DNA from: Alphaproteobacteria bacterium SO-S41
Lineage (GTDB): Bacteria; Pseudomonadota; Alphaproteobacteria; Micropepsales; Micropepsaceae
Direction: 5' to 3'
Assembly: GCA_019670725.1 (NCBI GenBank)
Contig: AP024629.1
Coordinates: 3,286,001-3,350,000 of the forward strand
Length of the DNA stretch: 64,000 bases
The notes beneath the pieces were generated by a model that made no database searches, was not told the DNA's origin, and saw nothing but the letters and a program-made list of their open reading frames with translations. The translations under genes and the position numbers were made by a program. This document shows positions 49,175 through 60,418 of this stretch, one piece after another. How positions within the stretch are numbered: position 1 is the first letter of the stretch; each line of letters begins with the position of its first letter.

Positions 49175-49636
49175 TCAGTCGATGGGCATGGCGGTGAGGC
49201 CGCGGCGGCGGACGATGTCCTTCAGCAGCCGCTCCAGTGCGGCGCGCGCGGCCGGGGGGATGTGGTCGAAGAACTCGGCCTCGTTCCGGTCAGCGAGCGC
49301 GGCGAGGTCGGGGACGAGGACGCGGCCCGCCTCGGTCAGCGCCAGAGTCTGGGCGCGGCCGTCGGTCGGGCTGGCGGTGCGGGCGATGAGCCCCTTCGCG
49401 GCGAGGCGGTCGGCGAGCTTGGTGACCGCGCCGCGGGTCAGGCCCATCGTCGTCGCGAGGCTGCTGGGGGCGACCGCGTCGGCGTCGTAGAGCACCCGCA
49501 TCAGCGCCCATTCGGCGACCGTCACCCCCTGCCCGGCCAGCTTCTGGGCGAAGGTATGAGAGACGTAATTGGAGACATAACGGAGCCAGTAGCCGAGATG
49601 GGCGCCGAGTTCGGCGGGGGCGTTTGCGGGGGTCAT
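49175..49636 (-). CDS. MarR-family transcriptional regulator
   Basis: A 153-residue winged-helix regulator: VTVAEWALMRVLYDADAVAPSSLATTMGLTRGAVTKLADRLAAKGLI is the helix-turn-helix (about 38-85), followed by the wing TASPTDGRAQTLALTEAG and a dimer helix. A perfect 14-bp inverted repeat lies immediately upstream (49648-49686), the expected autoregulatory operator. It probably controls itself and the DUF1398 gene behind it. The ligand is unknown. Confidence 0.93.
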   Translation of the reverse strand: MTPANAPAELGAHLGYWLRYVSNYVSHTFAQKLAGQGVTVAEWALMRVLYDADAVAPSSLATTMGLTRGAVTKLADRLAAKGLIARTASPTDGRAQTLALTEAGRVLVPDLAALADRNEAEFFDHIPPAARAALERLLKDIVRRRGLTAMPID

Positions 49637-49647
49637 GACAGCCTCTA

Positions 49648-49686
49648 GTTGACTAGGAAACTAGATCAATCGGTTTCCTAGTCAAC
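49648..49686. promoter_or_regulatory. MarR operator: perfect 14-bp inverted repeat
   Basis: GTTGACTAGGAAAC (49648-49661) and GTTTCCTAGTCAAC (49673-49686) are exact reverse complements, 11 nt apart and 12 nt upstream of the MarR start. Each arm also contains a CTAG core. A -35-like TTGACT lies inside the left arm. Confidence 0.78.
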
Positions 49687-49688
49687 CA

Positions 49689-52233
<2,545 letters not shown>

Positions 52234-52246
52234 GAAGGGCGCAGTC

Positions 52247-52759
52247 ATGGCCAAGTCGAGCAAGCCCGGCAAGGGTGAGGACGTGCCCGCGCCGCGGTTT
52301 CACCGGCGGGGGCCGTCGAAACTGGCGGTGCAGGTCGGCTCAACCGCGCGGCAGCTGGCGGCCGGGCGCGGCTTCTCGCTGCTGTCGGTGGCGAGCCGCT
52401 GGCGGGACATTGCGGGCGCGGCGCTCGCCAATCACACCCAGCCGCTGTCGATCTCGCCGAGCGGCGTGCTGACGCTGAAGGCCGATGGCGGCGCGGCACT
52501 GCTGGCCCAGCATCAGAGCCGCGAAATCCTCGCCCGTGTGAACGCCGTGCTAGGTGACGGCGCGGTGACCTCGGTCAAGCTGGTGCAAGGCGTCGTCGCC
52601 CGCGGCCGCGCCGAAACGCCGAAGCCCGCCCCGCCCCGCATCGCGCCGGACGAGGAAGCGCGGGTGCAGGCGGCGGTCGAGGCGGTCTCCGACCCCGATC
52701 TCCGCGAAAAACTCACCGGCCTGATGCGCCGCTCGCTGGAGGCGTCCAAGAAGCGTTGA
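52247..52759 (+). CDS. DUF721 (DciA-related) protein
   Basis: A 170-residue DUF721 protein: PSKLAVQVGSTARQLAAGRGFSLLSVASRWRDIAGAALANHTQPLSI then GVLTLKADGGAALLAQHQSREILARVNAVLG. Family members include DciA, a loader of the replicative helicase. The C-terminal helical tail (about 110-170) is typical of alphaproteobacterial forms. Two starts are possible (52232 or 52247). It diverges from mutY, and the first codons of the two overlap. In relatives it is followed directly by the DsbA-like gene; here vapBC lies between. Confidence 0.88.
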   Translation: MAKSSKPGKGEDVPAPRFHRRGPSKLAVQVGSTARQLAAGRGFSLLSVASRWRDIAGAALANHTQPLSISPSGVLTLKADGGAALLAQHQSREILARVNAVLGDGAVTSVKLVQGVVARGRAETPKPAPPRIAPDEEARVQAAVEAVSDPDLREKLTGLMRRSLEASKKR

Positions 52760-52784
52760 TTGGCGATATAACCGGGTATATATC
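52756..52784 (+). promoter_or_regulatory. vapBC promoter and dyad operator
   Basis: -35 TTGATT (52756-52761, overlapping the DUF721 stop), 17-bp spacer, -10 TATATC (52779-52784). The block GATATAACCGGGTATATATC (52765-52784) is an imperfect palindrome covering spacer and -10, a plausible VapBC autorepression site. Confidence 0.65.
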
Positions 52785-52811
52785 CAGCAATAGATGACTG
52801 GAGGCGTACCT

Positions 52812-53117
52812 GTGAGCACCTCACCTCAAAAACGCGCGCTCAAGACCTATCGCGACCGCCTGAAACAGCGCGGCATGACGCGATTCGAAGTCCTTGGGCT
52901 AGAGCGCGACCGCAGCTTGATCCGCACGCTCGCCAAGCAGCTGGCGGAGGGCGGCGACGCAGCGGCGAAGTTGCGTAAAACGGTCGGCAACGGCCTCGCC
53001 GGCGGCGATGATGGACCTCGGGGCGGTATTCTCGCCGCGCTCCGGCGCTCGCCGCTCGTCGGTGCCGACCTCGATCTGACACGGGATGACACGCCCGCAC
53101 GATCGGTCGATCTGTGA
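52812..53117 (+). CDS. Antitoxin of a VapBC-type module
   Basis: A 101-residue protein from GTG 52812 with GGAGG upstream (MSTSPQKRALKTYRDRLKQRGMTRFEVLGLERDRSLIRTLAKQLAEGG...). The N-terminal basic ribbon (RLKQRGMTRFEV) suggests a ribbon-helix-helix DNA-binding fold, followed by an acidic and helical toxin-binding tail. The stop overlaps the start of the toxin gene (GTGA). Confidence 0.85.
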   Translation: MSTSPQKRALKTYRDRLKQRGMTRFEVLGLERDRSLIRTLAKQLAEGGDAAAKLRKTVGNGLAGGDDGPRGGILAALRRSPLVGADLDLTRDDTPARSVDL

Positions 53118-53539
53118 CGCGCTATCTGCTCGACACCAACATCGTCAGCAGCACCATCAAGCCGGCGCCCTCTCCTGCCCTCATGGCGTGGATGGCTGAA
53201 CAGCTTGATGACGCCCTTTGCATATCGGCGCTGACCTTGGCGGAGATCAGACGGGGCATTCTGGAAAAACCTGAAGGGCGAAAGCGTCGGGACCTCGAAG
53301 CATGGTTCGACGGTCCGGAGGGGCCGGAAGCGCTATTTGCCGGGCGCGTGTTCGCATTCGATGGCGCGGCGGGCCTGATCTGGGCGCGGCTCATGGCCGA
53401 GGGTACCGCGGCCGGCCGGCCTCGCAGCCCGCTGGATATGATCATTGCCGCCGTCGCCGAGGCCAACGATTGCGTGGTGGTCACGGATAACGAGCGGCAT
53501 TTCGCTGGTTTGACCATCCTGAACCCGATGCGGGGCTAG
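53114..53539 (+). CDS. vapC: VapC-type PIN-domain toxin
   Basis: PIN-domain ribonuclease of 141 residues, starting at GTG 53114. The four acidic PIN residues are visible: YLLDTNIVSS (Asp about 7), SALTLAEIRRGI (Glu about 44), LDMIIAAVAEAN (Asp about 107) and VVTDNERHF (Asp about 124). It would cleave tRNA or rRNA when freed from its antitoxin. The module is inserted between the DUF721 gene and the DsbA-like gene. Confidence 0.94.
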   Translation: MTRYLLDTNIVSSTIKPAPSPALMAWMAEQLDDALCISALTLAEIRRGILEKPEGRKRRDLEAWFDGPEGPEALFAGRVFAFDGAAGLIWARLMAEGTAAGRPRSPLDMIIAAVAEANDCVVVTDNERHFAGLTILNPMRG

Positions 53540-53640
53540 ACCATCGCCAAGCGCCGTTGAGGCGGACGGGGGCGATAAACTATAAGGATGCCTGCTCGCC
53601 GCCGTGACTCGGGGGCGCAACCGCATTGGGAGTTGGAATC

Positions 53641-54309
53641 TTGGACAATCGTTATCTCGCGGCGGGCGGCGTCGGCGCGCTGATGGTGGCCGTGGTGGCG
53701 GCGGCGTTCTTCTTCCTGACGCCCCAGGCGGCGCAGACCCAGGAAGTTGGCGCCAGCGAGACCAAGGACCAGGTGCTTGCCCTGACCGAGCACGATATCG
53801 GCATCGGCAATCCCGAGGCGCCGATCAAGCTGATCGAATACGCCTCCAGCGGCTGCGGCCACTGCGCGGCCTTCTCGATCGAGACACTGCCGAAGATCAA
53901 GACCGAGTGGATCGACAAGGGGATCGTCTATTACGTCCTGCGCGACTTTCCGCTGGATAACGTCGCGGCGGCCGCCTCGGTGATCGCGCGCTGCCTGCCG
54001 AAAGAGCGCTTCTATCCGTTCATGGACATTCTCTTCACCAACCAGGCCGTCTGGCACAGCCCGCAGACCGCCGATCCCAAGGAGGCGCTGATCGAACTGT
54101 CGCGCCGGGCCGGTCTCTCGCGCGAGGATGTCGAATCGTGCTTGAAGGACCAGGCGGCGCTCGACCGGATCCAGAAGTCGCGCGACGATGCGTCGAACAT
54201 TCTCAAGGTGAATTCGACGCCGACGATGTTCATCAACGGCGATGTCATCGAGGGGGCGGCGGCTTACGCCGAGTTCGAGGCGAAGTTCAAGGAAAAGCAG
54301 CCGAAATAG
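53641..54309 (+). CDS. DsbA-like thiol-disulfide oxidoreductase
   Basis: A 222-residue membrane-anchored or exported thioredoxin-fold protein. The hydrophobic N-terminal helix (about 7-28) is followed by GNPEAPIKLIEYASSGCGHCAAFSIETLPKIK with active-site CGHC, a helical insertion, and VNSTPTMFINGDVIEGA with the cis-Pro. The start is TTG 53641 with GGGAG 8 nt upstream. A homologous gene lies next to smc in other alphaproteobacteria. It probably forms or isomerises periplasmic disulfides. Confidence 0.92.
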   Translation: MDNRYLAAGGVGALMVAVVAAAFFFLTPQAAQTQEVGASETKDQVLALTEHDIGIGNPEAPIKLIEYASSGCGHCAAFSIETLPKIKTEWIDKGIVYYVLRDFPLDNVAAAASVIARCLPKERFYPFMDILFTNQAVWHSPQTADPKEALIELSRRAGLSREDVESCLKDQAALDRIQKSRDDASNILKVNSTPTMFINGDVIEGAAAYAEFEAKFKEKQPK

Positions 54310-54393
54310 CTGCGCGGCCACGGCCAGACACAGTAACGCGTAGGGGAGCGCACGACGCTTAAGCCCCGCGCTGACGATATGGGGTAAGTTTCG

Positions 54394-57300
54394 TTGAAGA
54401 TTTCGCGTATCCGGATGTCGGGCTTCAAGTCGTTCGTCGACCCGACGGAAGTCCATGTCGAGCCGGGCCTGACGGGCATTGTCGGGCCGAACGGCTGCGG
54501 CAAATCGAACCTGCTGGAAGCCCTGCGCTGGGCGATGGGCGAGAACAGCGCCAAGTCGATGCGCGGCACCGGCATGGACGATGTGATCTTCGCCGGATCG
54601 GGCGGCCGGTCGGCGCGCTCGATGGCCGAGGTCACGATCTTCATCGACAACAAGGAGCGGAGCGCGCCCTCCGCCTATAACGAATCCGATTCCATCGAGA
54701 TCTCGCGCCGGATCGAGCGCGAGGCCGGCTCGGTCTATCGCATCAACGGCCGCGAAGTGCGGGCGCGCGACGTGCAGCTCTTCTTTGCCGACGCCTCGAC
54801 CGGCGCGCATTCGCCGGCGCTGGTGCGCCAGGGCCAGATCGGCCAGATCATCGCGGCGAAGCCCTTGCAACGCCGCGCGATCCTGGAAGAGGCGGCTGGC
54901 ATTTCCGGCCTGCATACGCGCCGGCATGAGGCCGAGCTGCGGCTGAAGGCGGCGGAGACGAATCTCGGCCGCTTGAACGACGTCATCGGCGAGTTGGAAA
55001 CGCAGCTCCAGGGGCTGAAGCGGCAGGCGCGGCAGGCGACGCGCTATCGCAATCTCTCCGGTCTTATCCGCCAGGCGGAGGCGATGGCGTTCCATCTGCG
55101 CTGGCAGGGCGCGGCGGGGTCGCTGCTGGAGTCCGAAGCTCTCGCCACCGAAGCCGAGCAGCGGACGGCGGCGGCGGCGGAAGATGCGGCGCGTGCGACG
55201 ACGGGGCAGACCGAGGCGCATGCGGTGCTGCCCGCCTTGCGCGAGACGGAAGCGGAACGCGCGGCGGCGTTCCAGCGGTTGCGCATCGAGCGCGATCAGC
55301 TCGATGCCGAAGAGCGCCGCGCGAAGGATCAGGCCGCGCGGCTTGAGCGCCAGATCGCGGAGATCGCGGCAGACATCGCGCGCGAGAGCGAGCGCGGCGC
55401 CGATGCGGCGCGCGTCATCGAAACGCTGGCCGAAGAGATCGCGACGATCGAAGCGGCGAGCGAGGAACGCGACACCATTCGCGCCGACGCGGAGACGCTG
55501 GCGGCGGATGCGCAGGCGTCCTTAAGCGAGCTGGAAGGCAATCTCGATGCAGCGCGCGGCGAGGCGGCGCGGCTGACCGCGCGGCGCCAGGGTCTGGAGC
55601 GCACGCGCGACCAGGCGCAGCAGCGCCTCGCGCGACTGACCGGCTTGCTGGAGACGAATGCCGGCGAGCGGACGCGCGCCGAGGAAGATGCAGCGCGCGC
55701 GCCAGATGCGCTGCACGCCGCCGAAGAGGTCGAGATCGCGCGCGCGCAGGTCGAAGAGACTCGCGAGTCCGTCGCCGCTGCGGAAGCGGCGCGTACCGAA
55801 GCGGCCCGCACCGTGGAAGCGCTGCGCGATCCGCTCGCCGCCGCCGACCGCGAGACGGGCCGGCTGCGCGCCGAAGAGAAGGCCATCTCGACACTGCTCG
55901 GCAGCGGCGGCGGGCTGTGGCCGAAGCTGATCGATGCGCTGCGCGTGGAGCGCGGTTATGAGGCCGCGGTCGCGGCGGCGCTGGGCGATGATCTCGACGC
56001 GCCGCTGGATGAGGCCGCGCCGATCCACTGGCGTGCGCTGCCGCCGCTGGAGGCCCCTGCCCCGTTCCCCGAAGGCGTCGTGACATTGGCGCAGTTTGTC
56101 GGCGCGCCGGACGCACTCGCCCGCCGCTTCTCCTATGTCGGTGTCGTCGCGCAGGAAGCCGGCGACCGCTTGCAGGCGAGCCTGCAGCCCGGCCACCGGC
56201 TCGTCAGCCGCGAGGGCGGGCTGTGGCGCTGGGACGGGTTCCGCAGCGCGGCCGAGGCCGAGACGCCGGCGGCGATCCGCCTCGCCCAGCGCAATCGTCT
56301 GGAAGCGCTGGCGCTCGAAGTCGGCGAGGCCGATGCGCGCGCGGCGGAACTGCGCAGCGGTTTCCACACCGCGCGCGAACAGGCGGAAGCGGCATCCGAG
56401 GCCGAGCGCAATGCGCGCACGGCGCTGCGCACGATCGAGCAGACCGCCCAGCAGGCCGAGCGCGCGCTCGCCGAAGCCGAGCGCGAGGCGATCCGTCATT
56501 CGGGCCGTGCGACCGCGCTGCGCGAGACGTCCGAGCGGTTGACGGGCGAGCACGCCGATGCCGAACGGGCGCTTGGCGAAGCGGCTGGCGAGCTGAACGA
56601 GACGCCGGATGCGGCGACGCTGCAGCCGCGTATCACGGAATTGCAGGAAGCGGTGCTGGCGGCGCGCAGCACGGCGAGCGAGGCGCGCGGTGCGGTCGAA
56701 TTCGCCAAGCGCGAGATCGCGGCGGCGACGGCACGGCTGGCGGCGGCAGGCCGCGAGCATGGCGACTGGACGCGCCGGGCGGAGTCCGCGATGCAGCAGA
56801 TCGCGGCGTTGCAACACCGCGAAGCCGCAGGCCGCGAAGAGTTCGAGATCGTGATCGCCATTCCCGAGGCGATCGAAGGCAAGCGCGGCGCGCTGCTGGA
56901 CGCCATCGCCGAAGCGGAAGCCGCGCGCAGCGCGGCGGCCGAAGCGCTGGCCTCGGCCGAAGCGACGGCGACGGCGGCGGATCGCGACGCCAAGGCGACG
57001 AGCGCGGCGCTGTCCGACGCGCGCGAAGCCCGCGCGCATCGGGCGGCGGCGCTGGAGAATGCGCGCGCGCGGCTCGCCGAGACCGCGACGCGGATTCGCG
57101 AGACGCTGGAATGCGAGCCCGATGCGCTGCTGGAAAAGGCCGGGCATGAAGAGGGCAACGATCTGCCCGCGCTCGACCAGATCGACGCGAAGGTCGATCG
57201 CCTGAAGCGCGAGCGCGAGAGCCTGGGCGGCGTCAATCTGCGCGCCGAAGAGGAAGCGCAGGAATACGAAGCGCGGCTTGAATCGATGACGGCGGAAAAG

Positions 57301-57849
57301 GCCGATCTGGAATCGGCCATCGCCAAGCTGCGCGGCGCGATCGGCAGTCTCAACCGCGAGGGCCGCGAGCGCCTGCTCGCCGCGTTCGACACGGTGAACG
57401 GCCACTTCAAGCGGCTGTTCACGACGCTGTTCGGCGGCGGCGAGGCGGAGCTGACGCTGACCGAATCCGAAGATCCGCTGGAAGCCGGCCTCGAGATTCT
57501 CGCCAAGCCGCCGGGCAAGAAGCTCTCGACGCTGTCGCTGCTGTCGGGCGGCGAGCAGACGCTGACGGCGCTATCGCTAATCTTCGCGATCTTCCTGTCG
57601 AACCCCTCGCCGATCTGCGTGCTCGACGAAGTCGACGCGCCGCTGGACGACGCGAATATCGAGCGCTTCTGCAATCTCATGGACGAGATGACAAAGCTGA
57701 CCGAGACGCGCTTCCTGATGATCACGCATCACGCCTTCACCATGGCGCGGATGGATCGCCTGCTGGGCGTCACCATGCAGGAGCGCGGCGTCAGCCAGCT
57801 CGTGTCGGTCGACCTCGCCGGCGCCGAGCGCGTGCTGGCGGCGGAATGA
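54394..57849 (+). CDS. smc: Chromosome segregation ATPase SMC
   Basis: The 1151-residue SMC condensin subunit: Walker A GPNGCGKSN (about 31-39), DVIFAGSGGR, the Q-loop/ABC signature LLSGGEQTLTALSLIFAIF, and Walker B PICVLDEVDAPLDDANIERF near the C-terminus. The central hinge (about 500-650, GGGLWPKLIDALRVERGYEAAVAAALGDDLDAPL) is flanked by long Ala/Glu/Arg-rich coiled coils. It probably starts at TTG 54394. It compacts and aligns the chromosome with ScpA/ScpB, which are not in the window. Its stop overlaps the following TetR-type gene (ATGA). Confidence 0.97.
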   Translation: MKISRIRMSGFKSFVDPTEVHVEPGLTGIVGPNGCGKSNLLEALRWAMGENSAKSMRGTGMDDVIFAGSGGRSARSMAEVTIFIDNKERSAPSAYNESDSIEISRRIEREAGSVYRINGREVRARDVQLFFADASTGAHSPALVRQGQIGQIIAAKPLQRRAILEEAAGISGLHTRRHEAELRLKAAETNLGRLNDVIGELETQLQGLKRQARQATRYRNLSGLIRQAEAMAFHLRWQGAAGSLLESEALATEAEQRTAAAAEDAARATTGQTEAHAVLPALRETEAERAAAFQRLRIERDQLDAEERRAKDQAARLERQIAEIAADIARESERGADAARVIETLAEEIATIEAASEERDTIRADAETLAADAQASLSELEGNLDAARGEAARLTARRQGLERTRDQAQQRLARLTGLLETNAGERTRAEEDAARAPDALHAAEEVEIARAQVEETRESVAAAEAARTEAARTVEALRDPLAAADRETGRLRAEEKAISTLLGSGGGLWPKLIDALRVERGYEAAVAAALGDDLDAPLDEAAPIHWRALPPLEAPAPFPEGVVTLAQFVGAPDALARRFSYVGVVAQEAGDRLQASLQPGHRLVSREGGLWRWDGFRSAAEAETPAAIRLAQRNRLEALALEVGEADARAAELRSGFHTAREQAEAASEAERNARTALRTIEQTAQQAERALAEAEREAIRHSGRATALRETSERLTGEHADAERALGEAAGELNETPDAATLQPRITELQEAVLAARSTASEARGAVEFAKREIAAATARLAAAGREHGDWTRRAESAMQQIAALQHREAAGREEFEIVIAIPEAIEGKRGALLDAIAEAEAARSAAAEALASAEATATAADRDAKATSAALSDAREARAHRAAALENARARLAETATRIRETLECEPDALLEKAGHEEGNDLPALDQIDAKVDRLKRERESLGGVNLRAEEEAQEYEARLESMTAEKADLESAIAKLRGAIGSLNREGRERLLAAFDTVNGHFKRLFTTLFGGGEAELTLTESEDPLEAGLEILAKPPGKKLSTLSLLSGGEQTLTALSLIFAIFLSNPSPICVLDEVDAPLDDANIERFCNLMDEMTKLTETRFLMITHHAFTMARMDRLLGVTMQERGVSQLVSVDLAGAERVLAAE

Positions 57850-58592
57850 CCAAGAAGGCGGCTCCGATGGCGAAGGCGAAGACAAAGCGGAAGCTTTCCG
57901 CGGTCATGACCAAGCCGAAGATGACGCCGCCGAAGACGGTCAAGATGCCGGCCAAGGGACGTGCGAAACCTGCGCCGAAGCCCAAGGCCAAGCCGCTTAC
58001 CGTGAAGCAGCGGGACAAGGTGCTGGCGGCGGCAGAGCGCATTCTGGAAGCGGACGGCTATGAGGCGTTCGGCGTCGCGCGGGTCGCGGCGAAGACGAAG
58101 CTCAATCCGGCGGCGCTGAAGACATCGTTCCCGACCAAGCTGCATCTTCTCGCCGCGGTGCTGGAGACCAATGTCGAGGACGACACAGACGCCGCGCAGC
58201 GCCTGATCCTGGACGAGCTGCCGTTCGAGGCGGATGCGGTGGGCGCGTTCGCCGCGATGATCGAGGGCCTGCTCGCGCGCCACAACCAGGGCGGCTGGCT
58301 GCGCCTCTTCGTCAATCTCGACCTGGAGCGTACCGAACCGGAGCACGCCGATATGTGGCGGCTGGTCGAGCACCGGCTGATCGATCGCGGCACGCGGATC
58401 GTCACCGAGATGCAGCGCCGCGGTTATATCGACGACAGCCACGACCCGGTCACGGTGCAGTTCTTCTGGAACGCGCTGATGGACGGGCTCTCGCTGCGTG
58501 GCCGCACGCAGCCCAAGCCCATGACCCACGCCGACATCGCCAAAGCGGTGGCGCCGATCCTGCTGGCCGGCTTCGCGCCGAAGAAGAGCTGA
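57846..58592 (+). CDS. TetR-family regulator with a lysine/proline-rich N-terminal tail
   Basis: A 248-residue protein. The first 50 residues (MTKKAAPMAKAKTKRKLSAV ... KPAPKPKAKPLTVKQRDK) are Lys/Ala/Pro-rich and resemble histone H1-like DNA-binding tails. The TetR helix-turn-helix follows: VLAAAERILEADGYEAFGVARVAAKTKLNPAALKTSFPTKLHLLAAVL (about 59-106), then a helical ligand domain. The 4-nt overlap with smc supports the long start; internal Mets would shorten the tail. The target is unknown; no operator of its own was seen next to it. Confidence 0.85.
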   Translation: MTKKAAPMAKAKTKRKLSAVMTKPKMTPPKTVKMPAKGRAKPAPKPKAKPLTVKQRDKVLAAAERILEADGYEAFGVARVAAKTKLNPAALKTSFPTKLHLLAAVLETNVEDDTDAAQRLILDELPFEADAVGAFAAMIEGLLARHNQGGWLRLFVNLDLERTEPEHADMWRLVEHRLIDRGTRIVTEMQRRGYIDDSHDPVTVQFFWNALMDGLSLRGRTQPKPMTHADIAKAVAPILLAGFAPKKS

Positions 58593-58604
58593 GAGGGAAC
58601 GGAC

Positions 58605-58949
58605 ATGATCACCGCATCCTGTCATTGCGGCGCGGTCCGCATGGAGATCGACGCCGAAGCGCCCGAAACCGTGCTCTCCTGCGGCTGCTCGATCTGCCGC
58701 CGCAAAGGCGGGCTGTGGACCTATTACGAGCCGCGCCAGGTGAAAATCATCCCCGAGAGCGGGGCGACCTCGATCTATCTGTGGGGCGACAAGATGCTCG
58801 AGCACCACACCTGCAAGACCTGCGGTTGCACGACCCACTGGTCGCCGGTCGACAAGACCTATCCCCGGATGGGCGTGAACGCGCGCATGATGGAGCCCGA
58901 AATCCTCGCCGCGGCAACCGTCCGCCATAGCCCCGGGCCGACCGAATAG
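58605..58949 (+). CDS. GFA-family (glutathione-dependent formaldehyde-activating-like) protein
   Basis: A 114-residue zinc protein of the GFA/CENP-V family: ITASCHCGAVRMEID (CHCG), VLSCGCSICRRKGGLWTY (CxCSxC), and HHTCKTCGCTTHW (CxxCGC). Seven or eight Cys bind two zinc ions in this fold. The family is named after a formaldehyde-glutathione enzyme, but most members have unknown substrates. It starts 12 nt after the TetR-type gene, so the two may be cotranscribed. Confidence 0.93.
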   Translation: MITASCHCGAVRMEIDAEAPETVLSCGCSICRRKGGLWTYYEPRQVKIIPESGATSIYLWGDKMLEHHTCKTCGCTTHWSPVDKTYPRMGVNARMMEPEILAAATVRHSPGPTE

Positions 58950-59059
58950 GCCGCGCGAATCCCCCACCTTCGCAAACGCGAAAACGGGGCTGCGACAAAC
59001 GCGTCATCAGACGAATAAAACATAGCATTTATAAGACTTTAGCGGCGCGGTAAGCGCGC

Positions 59060-59088
59060 TTGACTTGGGCAACCCCCACCAATAGGTT
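59060..59088 (+). promoter_or_regulatory. Promoter of the F0 operon
   Basis: -35 TTGACT (59060-59065), 17-bp spacer, -10 TAGGTT (59083-59088), about 100 nt upstream of atpI. The -35 is good and the -10 is moderate; no second candidate nearby looks better. Confidence 0.6.
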
Positions 59089-59189
59089 CCGCGCGACTTT
59101 GACGGGGGTATCCTGCAAAGCCGCCTTCAAAAGCGGGTTTGCGGCGTGAATGTCAGCCGATGTTGTGAAGCAGGATGGGGGGAGCCGCG

Positions 59190-59567
59190 ATGAGCGCACC
59201 TGACGGACCGTCCGCGGATAAACGGAAGCTGAGCGATCTTGGCCGGCGGCTCGACGATTTCGAGCGGCGCGCCGAGGCCACGGGGACGCTGCCGCCGAAG
59301 AAGAGGGCCGAGCCCAACTCGGCGCTGGGATCAGCGTTCAAGCTGTCGACGGAGTTCGTCGCGGCGCTCGCGGTCGGCGGCGGCATGGGCTGGGTCCTCG
59401 ACAGCTGGCTCGATACCAAGCCGGCGCTGTTTCTGGCCTTCCTGGCGCTCGGCGTCGGGGCAGGTTTCTGGGGTGTGTTCCGCGCGGCGCGGCGCATGCA
59501 GGCGGAAGACGCCGAAAAGGCCAAGACCGCGCCGGCTTTGCCGGCCGGTGACGAGGACGAGGACTGA
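59190..59567 (+). CDS. atpI: ATP synthase protein I
   Basis: AtpI helps assemble the c-ring of F0. 125 residues from ATG 59190 with GGGGGGAG upstream. A charged N-terminal part (DFERRAEATGTLPPKKRAE) precedes two membrane helices: AFKLSTEFVAALAVGGGMGWVLD and KPALFLAFLALGVGAGFWGVFRAARRM. The final 20 residues are acidic. First gene of the atpI-B-E-F'-F operon. Confidence 0.93.
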   Translation: MSAPDGPSADKRKLSDLGRRLDDFERRAEATGTLPPKKRAEPNSALGSAFKLSTEFVAALAVGGGMGWVLDSWLDTKPALFLAFLALGVGAGFWGVFRAARRMQAEDAEKAKTAPALPAGDEDED

Positions 59568-59575
59568 AGGTCGAG

Positions 59576-60349
59576 ATGCTGAACCAAATCGCAGGTCCGA
59601 TGGAGCAGTTCGTCGTCCGGCCGTTGAGCTGGGCGCCGTCCTTTCAGCTTGGCGGCTACGACCTCACGCTGACCAATACGGGCCTGTGGATGCTGATCGC
59701 CGCCGTCGGCGTGACGCTGTTCCTCACCATCGGCATGGCGCGCGGCGCACTGGTCCCCGGCCGCTGGCAGTCGATGGCCGAGATGGCCTACGAATTCATC
59801 GCCAACACCGTGCGCCAGAACGCCGGCGAGGCGGGCATGAAGTTCTTCCCGCTGATCTTCACGCTGTTCATGTTCGTGCTGTTCATGAACCTGTTCGGCC
59901 TGCTGCCCTATTCCTTCACGCCCACCAGCCACATCGTCGTCACCTTCGCCATGGCGCTGCTGGTGTTCCTGACCGTGATCCTGGTCGGCCTCATCCGCCA
60001 CGGCTTCCACTTCTTCTCGCTGTTCGTGCCCGGCGGCGTGCCCGCCTGGCTGCTGCCGGTCATCGTGCCGATCGAGGTGATCTCGTTCCTGTCGCGTCCC
60101 ATCAGCCTTTCGGTGCGCCTGTTCGCCAACATGCTGGCCGGCCACACGATGCTGAAAGTGTTCGCGATGTTCGTGGTCAGCCTCGGCACCGCGGGCGGCA
60201 TCCTCTCGGCCGGCTCGGTCCTGCCGATGCTGGGCATCGTCGCGGTGACCGCGCTGGAATTCCTCGTCGCCGGCCTGCAGGCCTATGTCTTCGCGGTGCT
60301 GACGAGCATCTATCTGAACGACGCCATCAACCTGCACGAACACCACTGA
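59576..60349 (+). CDS. atpB: ATP synthase F0 subunit a
   Basis: Subunit a forms the proton half-channels against the c-ring. 257 residues with about five membrane helices. The essential Arg lies in ISLSVRLFANMLAGH (about 181-195), with conserved polar positions in FLVAGLQAYVFAVLTSIYL near the C-terminus. Family length. It starts 8 nt after atpI. Confidence 0.97.
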   Translation: MLNQIAGPMEQFVVRPLSWAPSFQLGGYDLTLTNTGLWMLIAAVGVTLFLTIGMARGALVPGRWQSMAEMAYEFIANTVRQNAGEAGMKFFPLIFTLFMFVLFMNLFGLLPYSFTPTSHIVVTFAMALLVFLTVILVGLIRHGFHFFSLFVPGGVPAWLLPVIVPIEVISFLSRPISLSVRLFANMLAGHTMLKVFAMFVVSLGTAGGILSAGSVLPMLGIVAVTALEFLVAGLQAYVFAVLTSIYLNDAINLHEHH

Positions 60350-60418
60350 ATTCAACGAATGCGGCCTGCCTATCCGGCCGTCCAACCACAACCAAGCGTT
60401 TCTCAAGGAGTGACTACA

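Noticed and set aside
55522-57405. 627-codon minus-strand frame inside smc
   Set aside because: Antisense shadow of the GC-rich SMC coiled coil; composition is Arg/Leu/Ala noise.
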